In this document: positions 46,262-56,242 of the stretch, piece after piece
How the letters are laid out: every line of letters starts with the position of its first letter
Numbering within the stretch: the stretch's first letter is position 1
Assembly: GCA_022605955.1 (NCBI GenBank)
Contig: JAKCOZ010000001.1
Coordinates: 99,046,211-99,110,210, forward strand
Reading direction: 5' to 3'
Source of the DNA: Rallus limicola
Taxonomy: Eukaryota > Chordata > Aves > Gruiformes > Rallidae
DNA length: 64,000 nt
The notes under the pieces: model-generated
What the model was told of the DNA's origin: nothing
Databases searched by the model: none
What the model saw: the letters and a program-made list of their open reading frames with translations, nothing else
Program-made: the position numbers and the translations under genes

Positions 46262-47380
46262 TGTCACAGTTTTGCATAGCTGTGCTGCCAAGATAACTTC
46301 TGCAAGCAGCAGCCAGAAGTTCTCCTCAGGCCCAACAAAGCAAAAAACAGCCAGCTCAGTCGGACCTGTTGCTGACAAAGGCAACATCAGCGATGGTCAC
46401 AGAGCCTCTGGGAATCAAAGTCAGGAGGAAAAAAAAACCTGCAAGCAGCAGCTTTTTGCCACCAGAGAAGGGAGTGAGAAGATGTAAGAAACTGTGCAGG
46501 CACTGAGGCCAGGGAAAGAGGGGGAGGAGGTGCCCCAGGTGCCATAGAAAGATGCCCCTGCAGCCTGTGGAGAAACCCATGGTGGAGCGGGTGTCTCCCC
46601 GTAGGCCATGGAAAAGGCCAAGGCCCCACCTTCAGCCCATGGAGAGGCCCCATGCAGAAGCAGGTAAAGACATACAGAAGACGCTTGACCCGCCCTGGAG
46701 CAAGTGTCTGCCAGCACTTGCAGCCTGTGGAGAGAGACAGAGACACAGAGATAAGCAAGAGAAAGAGACCCATGCCAGAGCAGGTTGGCTGGGATGGGGC
46801 AGAGGCTTGTGACTCCATGGAGGACCAAGCTGGAAGAGTCTGGGCCTGAGAGACACATTCTATGCCTGGTGGGAAAGGACTAATTTTGGAGAAGTTCATG
46901 GAGGACTGTCTCCCATGTGTGGGACCCCATGCTGGAGCAGGGGAAGAGTGTGAGGAATGTCCCCTTCTTCCCCCCCACCTCCAGTTTAGAACGAAAAAAA
47001 CTCATGAGGAACTGACTGAAACTCCAATCCCCCAGTCCCTGTCCCTTCTCATGCCACAATGGGGGGGAAGAAGCATGACTAACGTGAAGTCTGCTTAGAG
47101 GGGAGGGGTGGGGGGAGGTGCTTTAAGATCTGGTCACACTTCTCATTACCTGACTCTGGTGTCACTGGGTGTGCAGTGCAGTGTTATAAATTAGATAGTT
47201 TTCTTTCCTTTCTTCTGTGTTGAGTCTGTTGTGCCTGCGATGCTAATTGTGATCTCTCTCCATCTTTATCTTGACTCCTAAGCCTCTCAATATATATTTT
47301 CTCCCTTGTCCAGCTGAAAAAGGGAGTGATAGAGTGGCTTTGGTGGGCATCTAGCCTCCAGCCAGAGTTTAACCACCACA
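46262..47380 (+). mobile_element. Solo LTR, family A, full length (copy A7)
   Basis: Starts TGTCACAGTTTTGCATAGCT and ends GAGTTTAACCACCACA. About 1.12 kb, with the internal unit in single copy. It shares the modules of A1 closely, for example 'AGATGCCCCTGCAGCCTGTG' and 'TTTAAGATCTGGTCACACTT'. No clear target duplication is seen. A 30-bp tandem duplication begins 4 bp after its 3' end. The overlapping 86-170 codon frames inside it are fortuitous. Confidence 0.88.
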
Positions 47381-47383
47381 ATT

Positions 47384-47438
47384 TTTAGCTATTCCTTTAA
47401 ACACTCATACCTATTTAGCTATTCCTTTAAACACTCAT
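47384..47438. repeat. 30-bp tandem duplication next to LTR A7
   Basis: TTTAGCTATTCCTTTAAACA begins at 47384 and again at 47414, with identical following CTCAT. Two near-perfect copies. Confidence 0.9.
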
Positions 47439-48022
47439 AGATGATAGTTCAGTTATTATAGATTTTAGTAATTTTCCATAACTAAATACCATGTGCAAAT
47501 AGTTTTTGTCAGATGGCATTGCAAGTTAGTGAAGAAAAATAGATGAACTCATTCGTGATAGAGACTTGGCATCCACACAAACATTAGGTTGTAAGAGATT
47601 GCTTGGTGCTTTATCATTAATTATAGATATCAAAATAAGTTTGGGTGTGTTAAAAGTAATGTTCTGTTACTTCAATCAATAAAAATGTTGTGAAAATTCC
47701 TAACAGTAATATGAAATTTATTTGTTAAGTAGAACAGTGTAAAAGAACATCAGTGTTCTGAGTGACATACGTTCAATAAGCAATGTAATAGAGGGGTTCA
47801 ATATAAAAATAATAAACTGGATTAAAGATGTTGCAGAATTTTTCTTTTTGCTTTTCAGTCTATGATCTTCAAATTATGCCAGGCATATGGGGATTTAATC
47901 TGTAATCACTTGCAAGAGAACATAACAATTCTTATTATTTTCCACATTTTACTAATTCTTGCTTTCAAAGACTAAAATGTGGACTCAAGCTTTTGTATAA
48001 GATTTTGTAAAATGAGAGATGG
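47439..48022. other. Unique AT-rich sequence
   Basis: Nothing recognised. Confidence 0.5.
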
Positions 48023-48230
48023 CAAGACTGAAAGGGATCACAAGAATTCTTATAGCCACCTAAATTGCCCCAAAGCATGACCAACTACATTCATTCATAA
48101 CTGATGTTTCTCTAATCTGTTCTTAAAAGACATCCAGTGACAGAGGCCCGATCCAGTCTTCAAACAAACTACACCACAGTTTCCCTATCTCTCTAATGCC
48201 TAGCTTGAGTTTGCCTAGCTTGCTAGAATC
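48023..48230 (-). mobile_element. CR1: Old CR1 3' remnant
   Basis: Diverged minus-strand CR1 tail: 'GACTGAAAGGGATCACAAGA', then 'CTGATGTTTCTCTAATCTGT', 'TCTTAAAAGACATCCAGTGA' and 'CACCACAGTTTCCCTATCTC'. It resembles old CR1 subfamilies shared among sauropsids. A 115-codon minus frame across it is not ORF2. Confidence 0.65.
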
Positions 48231-48269
48231 GATAACTCTTACTAACCAGGATGAAGAAACAGAGATACA

Positions 48270-48390
48270 ATGACGGTTCAATTTGCAAATAACACCAAGG
48301 TGTGAAGGGTTGACAATACACTGAAGCAAGGGATTAGAATTCAAACAGCTGGTGAAACAGTTTAGGAAAAAAATGGAATGAAGTATTGCA
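48270..48390 (+). mobile_element. CR1: Old CR1 ORF2 fragment
   Basis: Plus-strand match to the region around the RT catalytic block: 'CAATTTGCAAATAACACCAA' (FADDTK equivalent, with the Asp codons mutated) followed by 'GGATTAGAATTCAAACAGCT'. Strongly decayed. Confidence 0.5.
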
Positions 48391-48471
48391 AGAAGAAAAT
48401 TATAGTAGCACATGACAAATAACACTGTGGAACTAGTTAGTATTTTGCAGTAATCCCATAATATTTCCATA

Positions 48472-49139
48472 AATTAGAATCTCAGAATTATCTAATGGTT
48501 TGGGTTAAAAGGGACCTCAAAGACCATCTAGTTGCCCAAAGCCCCATCTAACCTGGCCTTAAAAGCCTCCAGGGATGGGGCTTCCACAACCTCTTTGGGC
48601 AGCCTGTGCCAGGGCCTCACTATCCTCATAGTAAAGAATTTTTTCCTCACATCTAACCTAAACCTGCCCTCTTTCAGCTTGACACCATTACCCCTTGTCC
48701 AACCACTACACTCCCTGATAAACAGTCCCTCTAAGTATCAGTAGGTTGCAATAAGGTGAAGCCTCCTCTTCTCCAGCCTAAACAGTCCCAACTGTCTCAA
48801 CCTGTCTTTATAAGTAAGGTGCTCCAGCCCACTGATTAACTTTGTGTTCCTCCTCTGGACTTGCTCCAACAGCTGTATGTCTTTCCTGTACTTGGGCTCC
48901 CAGAGCAGGATGCAGTACTCAGGTGGGGTCATTAGAGAGGAGTAGAGGGGCAGAATCGCCTCCCTCAACCTGCTGGCCACACTGTTCTTCATGCAGCCCA
49001 GGACATGGTTGGCTTTGTGAGCTGCTAGCGGACACTGACAGCTCATGTTGAGCTTGTCATCGATCAGCACCCACAAGTCCTTCTCCTCAGGGCTGCTCTC
49101 AATCCATTCTCTACCTGGCCTGCAGTTGTGCTTGGGAAT
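48472..49139 (-). mobile_element. CR1: CR1 LINE, 3' UTR and ORF2 C-terminus
   Basis: Minus strand, about 670 bp. Left part 'TGGTTTGGGTTAAAAGGGAC', then 'CTTTGGGCAGCCTGTGCCAG', 'CTGGACTTGCTCCAACAGCT' and 'CCAGGACATGGTTGGCTTTG', up to 'CTGCAGTTGTGCTTGGGA'. A minus-strand open segment of 112 codons (49076-48738) encodes the ORF2 C-terminal region, for example VQRRNTKLISGLEHLTYKDR. 5' truncated; no RT domain. Confidence 0.93.
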
Positions 49140-51649
49140 TTAATTTGATTGTGTTCTCTACCTTGTTCCTGAGAGTATTACACAGGTCTTCCTCTTCTAG
49201 AAATTATCAAAACCTGCAGACACCTTCTGGAAAAGGCAGGTATCCATGTACAGAATCACAAGCAGTGATATTGGCTACAAGGACTCTGAGGTACCCCAAC
49301 TAGGCATTGTGCTCTAGGTTCTAAAGAGGAGACTACACCATCATTTCTGATATTAAGAATTAGCTAAACATTGACTAAATCTATGTACATTTTTCACTGA
49401 AAGAGCAACTTGCTTTGTATGCATAAAGAGAAAAGTGTCAATAACAACACAAAATTTTATGTGTTGTAACACAGAATTACGTTCCTGAAGTAAAAATCAA
49501 ATTTACTTTCCATTAGAAAATTCATTCCAAATGAGAAGCTCATACTGTGGATCAATACATTGTAACACAGAAGGCTAACAAATTTTAACATGTTTGTGGG
49601 TGCCTGAAATGCAAGGCTTCTGTTAAGATATTCTATTATCATAGTTAATTTAGGATTTGTAAACTACTTTTATATCCGTGCAAGTACTGCACTTTGACAA
49701 GTTATGTTGTTTGACTTTTTCATCTGACACTAATGAGTCTACTGAGTTCACTATCATTGTTAAAAATAATCTGTGATTATACGCATATTACATTTATTGT
49801 ATCATGCTACTGTCACAGGCTTCATCACTTAATATTGTATTGTAACCAGGTCACTAGTGAATGTGTATAACTGCTATTTGCATGTTTATATTTATATGTT
49901 TATGTGGAGAAAAGTGAGCAGTTGCCACTGTCCAACTTCCTTTTTTCCTAGATCTGTGTATTCCAAGTTTTCGCTTGTTACATCTCCTAAGAGTCTGGAA
50001 AGGTAACATCGAAAGTACTGGCCTAGAAAACGTTTGTTCTCAGAGATAATGGTTTCTTTAATGTAAGAATAGAAAAGAGGAGATACAAATACATTTTTCA
50101 AAGTTATTAATTTTTAAAAGGGAAAATTGTCGAGTATATTAAGCTAATGATATATGAAATTAATGATATGTGTTAATATATCAGCTAATGATATGTGAAA
50201 TTTTACATTATCTTACATACCTTTTAGCTGTCACTCATCTTTACCCTAAATCTCTCTAGGTCTCACTGGAAAATTGTGGATGAAATTATCTCTCTATAAA
50301 GAAAAGTGAATAGAATTTTTCTTTTGGTAGAAGTTGTGGGTTAATTAATAGGCTAATAAAGGGAAATGCTACTTACTAAAAATAACAAGGGAATATCTTG
50401 ATATTAACAAAATATTGAATATCACTCTTTATTAGTTTTAGTCACCATATAATGAAAGAATTTTAACTATAAATAGATAAAACTTGAAAAAAACAGATTG
50501 AAAATAGTTAAGAAGTAGGATATAATATTTCTGTATACATGTTAAAAATGTACAATTTTAACTCACTTTACAATAAATAAAGGTATGAATAAATTAGAGT
50601 CTACCTTACACATTATGCAATGAAAAAGCCTGGCAATTTCTATACAATTGTAATTAGTTTTCTGAGTTTTTGTTGTTGTTGTAAATATTATTATTCCAAA
50701 AGTTGTTTTTACAGAACACAGTCTCACATATAAAAGCTTCTTTATAAAAAACATAATTAGAAGATAGAAAAATAAGGGACTAGATATAGTTAAAAATTAC
50801 ATGGGTTTTATTCTGCCTAAGTAACTGTAACAAAGAAAGATTAAGTTCAACAGTTAACCCCTTACCACTTAGAATCTAAAGGAAAAAACTTTATATGAAA
50901 ATGTATAAACTCTTTAGCTTTTTTCACACACACAAAACCCCCAAAAACCTCTAAGTATGAAATATCTATTGAATGGAAATAGCTACAATAATAATAGCCA
51001 TTAAAAACCAAAACAAACAAACCCACAAAAATCCTTGCTTAAAATATTTGCAACTTTTCTGGTTTGATGGCCTTTTCATGGCAACTTTTCTGGTTTGATA
51101 GCATTTTGTTGATAGCCTTACATTTCTCTGAAGTGACTGAATGAAGAATCAATCAAAACAGAAGTCGATCAGTGCTTAATTCTCTCTGATCTTTCCATCT
51201 ACTTGTATTTTATTTTTACCCTAAACAACATAAAATCAAACCATTTTCAAACTAGAATATAAAAATGAGAAATTCAGTCATGAAAGAAAGAATTGTCTGA
51301 GTGAAGTACAAGGAATTATCAGTTGGAATGTACAACATGGTTAAGTAGAAAGCATTCACACTGTATTCTATGAAGATTGTTGCAAATTTCAAAGTAGATA
51401 GCACAATGAAAGCATTGAAATAATTCTGGAATCATTGGAGAGTTCATTATGAAAAATACAATTAACCAGTGGTTTAAATTCTGTAAGAAATTGTTGAAAT
51501 AGTTAAGTTAGGGTTTTTTCTCTGTCTAAGCAAGTGTCATGAAATTTATTGGAGCTTTTAGCCACAGGTATGAAGACTGAATTTAAAAATTATCTCCTGT
51601 TGCAAAAGACAAACTGAACGTACATTGGTCCTAGATAATTGCTGTCTCT
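49140..51649. other. Unique AT-rich sequence with small duplications
   Basis: No gene recognised. Local duplications: AGCTAATGATATATGAAAT (50142) with AGCTAATGATATGTGAAAT (50183), and GCAACTTTTCTGGTTTGAT at 51050-51068 and 51081-51099. Confidence 0.5.
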
Positions 51650-51897
51650 TGCATGACAGTCGACCTCATCCGGGTGAGGCGACACAGGGAACCTCCCCAG
51701 CCCCTGGGCCAAGCAGCACAGGCACCAATATGAGGATACTGCAATGGCGTTTATTTACATTAAGACAACAGCTTATATATGACCCCAGCTTCGTTACTGC
51801 CCAGTGCCCCCTGTCACCTCTCCTGCGAGAGGGGAGGTTATGGGTGCCCTAACTTCCCATACAGCCCGTGATCTTCCGGACGCAGTTCCCTACAACA
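51650..51897 (-). mobile_element. Retroviral 3' LTR of a truncated provirus
   Basis: Minus strand, about 248 bp, TG...CA termini. On + the right end is CAGTTCCCTACAACA (start TGTTGTAGGG on minus) and the left end is TGCATGACAGTCGACC. On the minus strand a TATA box (ATATATAAGC, about 51771-51780) precedes AATAAA (51750-51755 reversed) by some 20 bp. A C+G-rich downstream part with several CpGs follows. A polypurine tract abuts its 5' edge, which marks it as a 3' LTR. The short LTR resembles class I/II avian elements rather than the long ERVL LTRs in this window. Confidence 0.85.
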
Positions 51898-51914
51898 CTT
51901 CCCTCCCCCCTTGA
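51898..51914 (-). other. Polypurine tract of the truncated provirus
   Basis: On the minus strand AAGGGGGGAGGGAAG lies immediately upstream of the LTR start TGTTGTAGGG. This is the position where plus-strand DNA priming occurs in retroviruses. Confidence 0.85.
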
Positions 51915-52440
51915 CATTTGTTATCCTCTTACAGTTGCACGAAGTGGTGATATTTAATGTTAGGCTGTGTCTGTGTTGTCCCTGCTATGTTATCATATTT
52001 GTCTTATTGTAAGAGCAGTGACTATGCCTGCAGCAAAAAGGAAGTAACTAACTAAGCAGCAAGGGACATTGTCACAACTTGGCCCTTGCGGTCAAATGTG
52101 AACGAGTGGGCCAATCTTCTGGCCCGTTACTGAGCACGGGGAATGTTTAATCATTCCCTTTGGCAGGGCGCAAAAGGAGTCCATTTTGAGAAAGCAGGGC
52201 CCTCTGTAAGCTTTAGCTGGAGTACCCTGGTAGGCTTGGTCTCCGTAATTCGGAGGCACATGAGATGGAAGAGCCTTATCTGTGACATTAAATTATAGTG
52301 TTTCGTTTTCAGAGAGCTGACCCCTCTGTACACTGAGGCTGTCGCTGGACACCCCAGTTCCTGACTCAGTACAAGTCAGCACTTTTGCGTCGCCCCTGTG
52401 TTGGATGGCACAGGGATTCTGCTCATGTGTTCTCTTAACC
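51915..52440 (-). mobile_element. Internal 3' sequence of the truncated provirus
   Basis: About 530 bp on the 5' side of the LTR (minus strand). CpG content is higher than in the surrounding DNA. I recognise no gag, pol or env motif. A 60-codon minus-strand open run (52333-52151) has no recognisable domain, so this is likely 3' untranslated or terminal env-region sequence. The right boundary is judged by composition. The provirus lacks its 5' LTR, primer binding site and genes. Confidence 0.6.
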
Positions 52441-53954
52441 ATTTCTCTACGGATAATTAAGGAATTGTTGGTGAAAAATTAGCTGAAGTTTTACAATGGG
52501 CTACAAATTTACAACTAAAGACAATACATATATACAAAAAGGGTGAATAGTTGAGCTACACATGGGCTCAGTTTGTAATAATAATATTCATGATGCATAT
52601 CTGTGGAAAAGACTTTACTGTGAAACGCCTATTTAATTAGATAACTTATATTTCAAAATCATGTAAAATTCAGGTTTTAAGTTCAGATTCCAAGTACTGA
52701 TCATTTTCTTTAAAATAATATTTTTGACCTATTTTATTGACTTGTTGACTTAAGTGATTTTTAGAGTACTGTACTTTCTATGAGCTGCATGAAGGAAATC
52801 AAAGAAATAAAAAATTGTCTTATAAACCCATTGTGTTTTGAGGTATGTGTGTTATTTTATGCCGTATGTCTGGATCTGGGCATCTCACAACCAGAGGATG
52901 AACTGCTTACAGATAGTTTTTCCAGAAACTGAGAGTGGAGTAAGTTTGTTGACCTGATATTATGACATTGGGGCCACAAAAGCCAGTCATTTCATCAGGG
53001 ACTCTTGAGTCATGATTCACACCATTTTGAAGCAAAGATGTGGTATGCCGTTTTATTTTTCCAGAGCATTTTCAATCTGTGTATTGTAATGAAGTCTTAA
53101 GATACTGCCTAGAAAAGTCTTTTCTCTGAATCACACATACCTCTAATGTTTTCCCAATTATTGTGACCTGACAAGTCTAAAATGTGTTTTATTGGGTTTT
53201 AGATTAGAGGTATAAAATTAATTCAGCTGGATTTTATTTGGTATTTATCAATGTATTAGAATAATATCACATGGTTGTCTCCTGGAATTGGTATGAATCT
53301 GATTGCCAAAAATTGTGCTTTTCTAACTTGCTGACATGTATAGAAGCAGTACAATGCACTCAGTGCTGCCAGGAAGGATGTGTTACCTTGATAGCCCTTA
53401 GGAGAATGTTTTCCACTGACTCAATTACTCTTCAACTCTGGAATACCACACTTTGTTGCTCTCAAATCTTATTAAACCCACCAATAGCTAACATATTCTG
53501 TGTGGGTTCAATTTGAAGCTAATTTTCCATCATCTCGAGCATGACTTTTTCACTGAAACATTAATGAGGGAAAATAGCTAAATAAATATAAATGCATAAC
53601 AATATAATTCATGTAAACAACCATACCTATATTTTACTGTGTTTTTTGTCATTGTTACAGTCTCTTAAATGTAAGTTATGTTAAAAAACTCAGGAAACTA
53701 AAACATTCATTAATCATATGTAATTTTTTAGCACACTACTCTGAAATGTCGTTTCTTCCTTACCAAAATTTCCAAAGATATTTTGACTTATCTGTCTGAA
53801 AAGCGGATCAGGTAAAAAAAAATTCTCTCTTCTTTATTGTTTTGGGTTTTTATTTTAGCATTTATGTAAAGGAAATATTTATTATATGTAGTGGAAATTA
53901 AATTACACATTAGACTGTAAATATTTTCCCCGAAAATATACAACCAAAGCTAAG
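52441..53954. other. Unique AT-rich sequence
   Basis: No recognised gene or repeat. An 81-codon frame at 53271-53516 is cysteine-rich but unsupported. Confidence 0.5.
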
Positions 53955-54234
53955 TGTTACGGACATCTGCAAGATCACAGACATCAAAAGAACTGTTGAA
54001 AATCATATAGTACTGTTTATTTACATTGAGATCCAAGAAGTCACACATTATATAGAACAAGATTTCTCTTTCATTCCATACAGGTTATTTGCATCACAGA
54101 TGTGTGCTTTTGTACACCTGGAAAAGCCTTTGCATTAGTTCCTAGGAACACAAGGGTAGGATATTAGTTTATGGGAATGTCTTCTGCATGTGAGATTTTG
54201 ATCTCAAACATCTCATTATTGAGTCAGAGCAACA
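53955..54234 (-). mobile_element. Probable old solo LTR
   Basis: Minus strand, about 280 bp. On + it runs from TGTTACGGACATCTGC to GAGTCAGAGCAACA, giving TG...CA ends. The TATA box (TATATAAT, 54048-54054) and AATAAA (54016-54021) on the minus strand are spaced as in the LTR at 51650. The sequence around the polyadenylation signal (AATGTAAATAAAC) is identical in both. No polypurine tract or clear target duplication is seen. Confidence 0.55.
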
Positions 54235-54678
54235 GGAAGAAGATTTTTATTCCATGCATTTAATTTCCTGGCAGTACAGTCACATGTTCTTTATAGTATT
54301 AATATAATTGACAGTGAACAGAAAGGAAGTCCTAAACGTAGTAAAGCTTTGGGAAAAGGTACATTTTATTCCAAATCCCTTTTAAATTTTAGATAGAATA
54401 TCTCTGTGATCTCCTGAGCTCTATCTCATGTGACATTTTCTCAGGTTGTTAGAGTCACTTTGCACTTCTCTAATACTACTTGACAAACAAAAAGGAATAC
54501 AATTTGATTTGAGTTGTCACAGTGCAATGTGTCCTCAGGACAACTTTGAAAAGAAAAGAACAAAAGTCTATAAACCAGACTGTGACATTCCAGTGGGAAA
54601 TAGGAGGGTTGGTTTATTTTTGGTTTTTGGGTTTTTTTTGGGGGAAGGTGTTGGGGAAGAAGGGGTTGTGAGTTTTGG

Positions 54679-54679
<1 letters not shown>
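54235..54679. other. Unique sequence ending in a G/T-rich patch
   Basis: 54606-54679 is G/T-rich with runs GGG, GGGGG, GGGG and GGGG, a possible quadruplex former on the + strand. Confidence 0.5.

Positions 54680-54717
<38 letters not shown>
54680..54717. repeat. Homopolymer T38
   Basis: Uninterrupted run of 38 T. Read on the minus strand it is an A38 tract 15 bp downstream of a CR1 3' end. Confidence 0.95.
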
Positions 54718-54721
<4 letters not shown>

Positions 54722-54732
54722 GCAGTAGAAAG

Positions 54733-54834
54733 CATAGAATCATAGAATAGTTGGGGCTGGAAGGGACCTAAAGATCATCAAATTCCAACGTCCCCTGCCT
54801 TGGGCAGGGACAACTCTCACTAGACCAGGCTGCT
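54733..54834 (-). mobile_element. CR1: CR1 LINE 3' UTR fragment
   Basis: Minus strand, about 100 bp. AGCATAGAATCATAGAATAG, then 'GGGGCTGGAAGGGACCTAAA' and 'GGGCAGGGACAACTCTCACT', ending at 'AGACCAGGCTGCTGC'. Only the 3' UTR is present. Confidence 0.92.
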
Positions 54835-55979
54835 GCATAAATTTTGTTTTCCTTGCTGTCATCCTGAGTAGTGGCTTGAGTTTTTAAAAAAATATTTAAC
54901 AGTGGCAGATCCCTTCAACTTCAGTGAAATAGTAACAGTGTGGCCTATAGGAGTTTATACAGTTCACATGCTTTGGCAACCTCTTAAAATAGAAGGAAAA
55001 AAAAAATCTCATCATGTCAATTTATTGCCCTTTTTTTTTTCTTAGCTAATGAGTATGTGGAGATTTTGAAAGAGATTAGATGCTGTGGAAAGTTGCAGTT
55101 GGGTGCTATATTTTAAAAATTTAATTTACAATGATTATGAAAACTTTGAAACTGAGAAACCTTGCAGATGATGTCTCTCATCTCACAAAAGTACAGTGGG
55201 GATCCTGTCAAGTTCGTATTACCCCATTTTGTCTTCAGTCTTCACAGATCTAACATGAAGCCTTTCTCCACAGCTGAGGGTCTGTTTTCTCCACATTTGC
55301 TGAAGTCTTCAGGGCTTGTACAAATATATCTTCTTTTTTGTAGACAAAAAAATATAAATAATATGCATGATAATACAGTACAATACATGATACACAATAT
55401 GCATACCATTCATGATTATTACTTCCTCATGGCATATTCTGCAACTCTTTTTCTACTCACTGTTCCTAAAGTAGTTAATTTTTGAACCTTAAACAAATCA
55501 AACCCATAATGAAAATATAATTTTTTATCTATGGACTTCTATCAGTTTTCAGATCATATGCTACTATTATTGATATCCTTGCCAACTAAAATGTGTTATT
55601 TGTCCAAGGAAGCTTTTGTGGAGCAAGAACTTATGAGTTGCAATTAACTATCAAAGAAAATATGTTACTTCAAATAAAGTAGTACATTGTAGTATCCTAG
55701 TAAAGTGAAATATCTATTTACATCTGGCCAGAGACCCAGAAGTTCAGAATGGGCTTTATTTTAGGATAAAGTTATGAAAATTGATTCAGAACTAACATAA
55801 ATACAAACATTTGGGTAGGAATGGCTATGTTTCTTTTAATGGAAAAATACCAGAAAAAAATCTAAGTAACTTCTCTAGATATATGATGACTTCTTTTTGA
55901 TATCTGTGTCAGTCCAGGAAAGAATATATATTTTTCTTAAAACAATTTTTTTCTTTTCTTTTATCTGTCACCTGGCCAG
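54835..55979. other. Unique sequence
   Basis: No recognised repeat. Its last 40 bp form an unusually long pyrimidine tract (about 55945-55972) leading to CAG-like CCAG at 55979. Confidence 0.5.
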
Positions 55980-56242
55980 CATATGTAAAGATCGTTTACA
56001 GAGAAATTCACCCGCAGAGCCATACTACTACCCTTGTTTTATATCTAACTATTTTATGAACGACTTTGAGGGAATCAAACCTGGAAACAGTAACACACAC
56101 CTTCTCTTAGAGAATGAGTGTCAGGTTGCAATTCCAGCTTCACATTTACAGGGACAAAATGGAGAAGAGAGTTACAACAGTGTTATTAGAAAATGCATTT
56201 TGCTTTGCTATACATATGACTTCATGACCATTTTAAAATCTG
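55980..56242 (+). other. Candidate exon, 263 nt, in the longest non-repeat open frame
   Basis: A long pyrimidine tract (TTTTTTTCTTTTCTTTTATC) leads to CACCTGGCCAG at 55979, and a strong donor GTAAGAGT starts at 56243. One frame is open across the whole 263 nt and belongs to a 164-codon open run (55897-56391), the longest outside CR1 and LTRs. Phase is 2 at the start and 1 at the end. Peptide pieces include AEPYYYPCFISNYFMNDFEG and ENECQVAIPASHLQGQNGEE. I recognise no family. GC is somewhat higher than the flanks and three CpGs are kept. It may be an exon of an unrecognised or lineage-specific gene, or chance. Confidence 0.33.

Noticed and set aside
46387..46899. 170-codon minus-strand frame
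   Set aside because: Antisense to LTR A7; equivalent regions of A1 and A2 show frames of similar wording, so it follows LTR composition rather than a gene.
48123..48470. 115-codon minus-strand frame
   Set aside because: Crosses two decayed CR1 pieces and unique DNA; the reading frame does not match CR1 ORF2.
53271..53516. Cysteine-rich 81-codon frame
   Set aside because: No acceptor or donor, no spacing pattern of a known cysteine-rich family, and no other support.
54680..54834. Processed pseudogene marked by A38 on the minus strand
   Set aside because: The sequence upstream of the A tract on that strand is a CR1 3' UTR, not an mRNA-like sequence.
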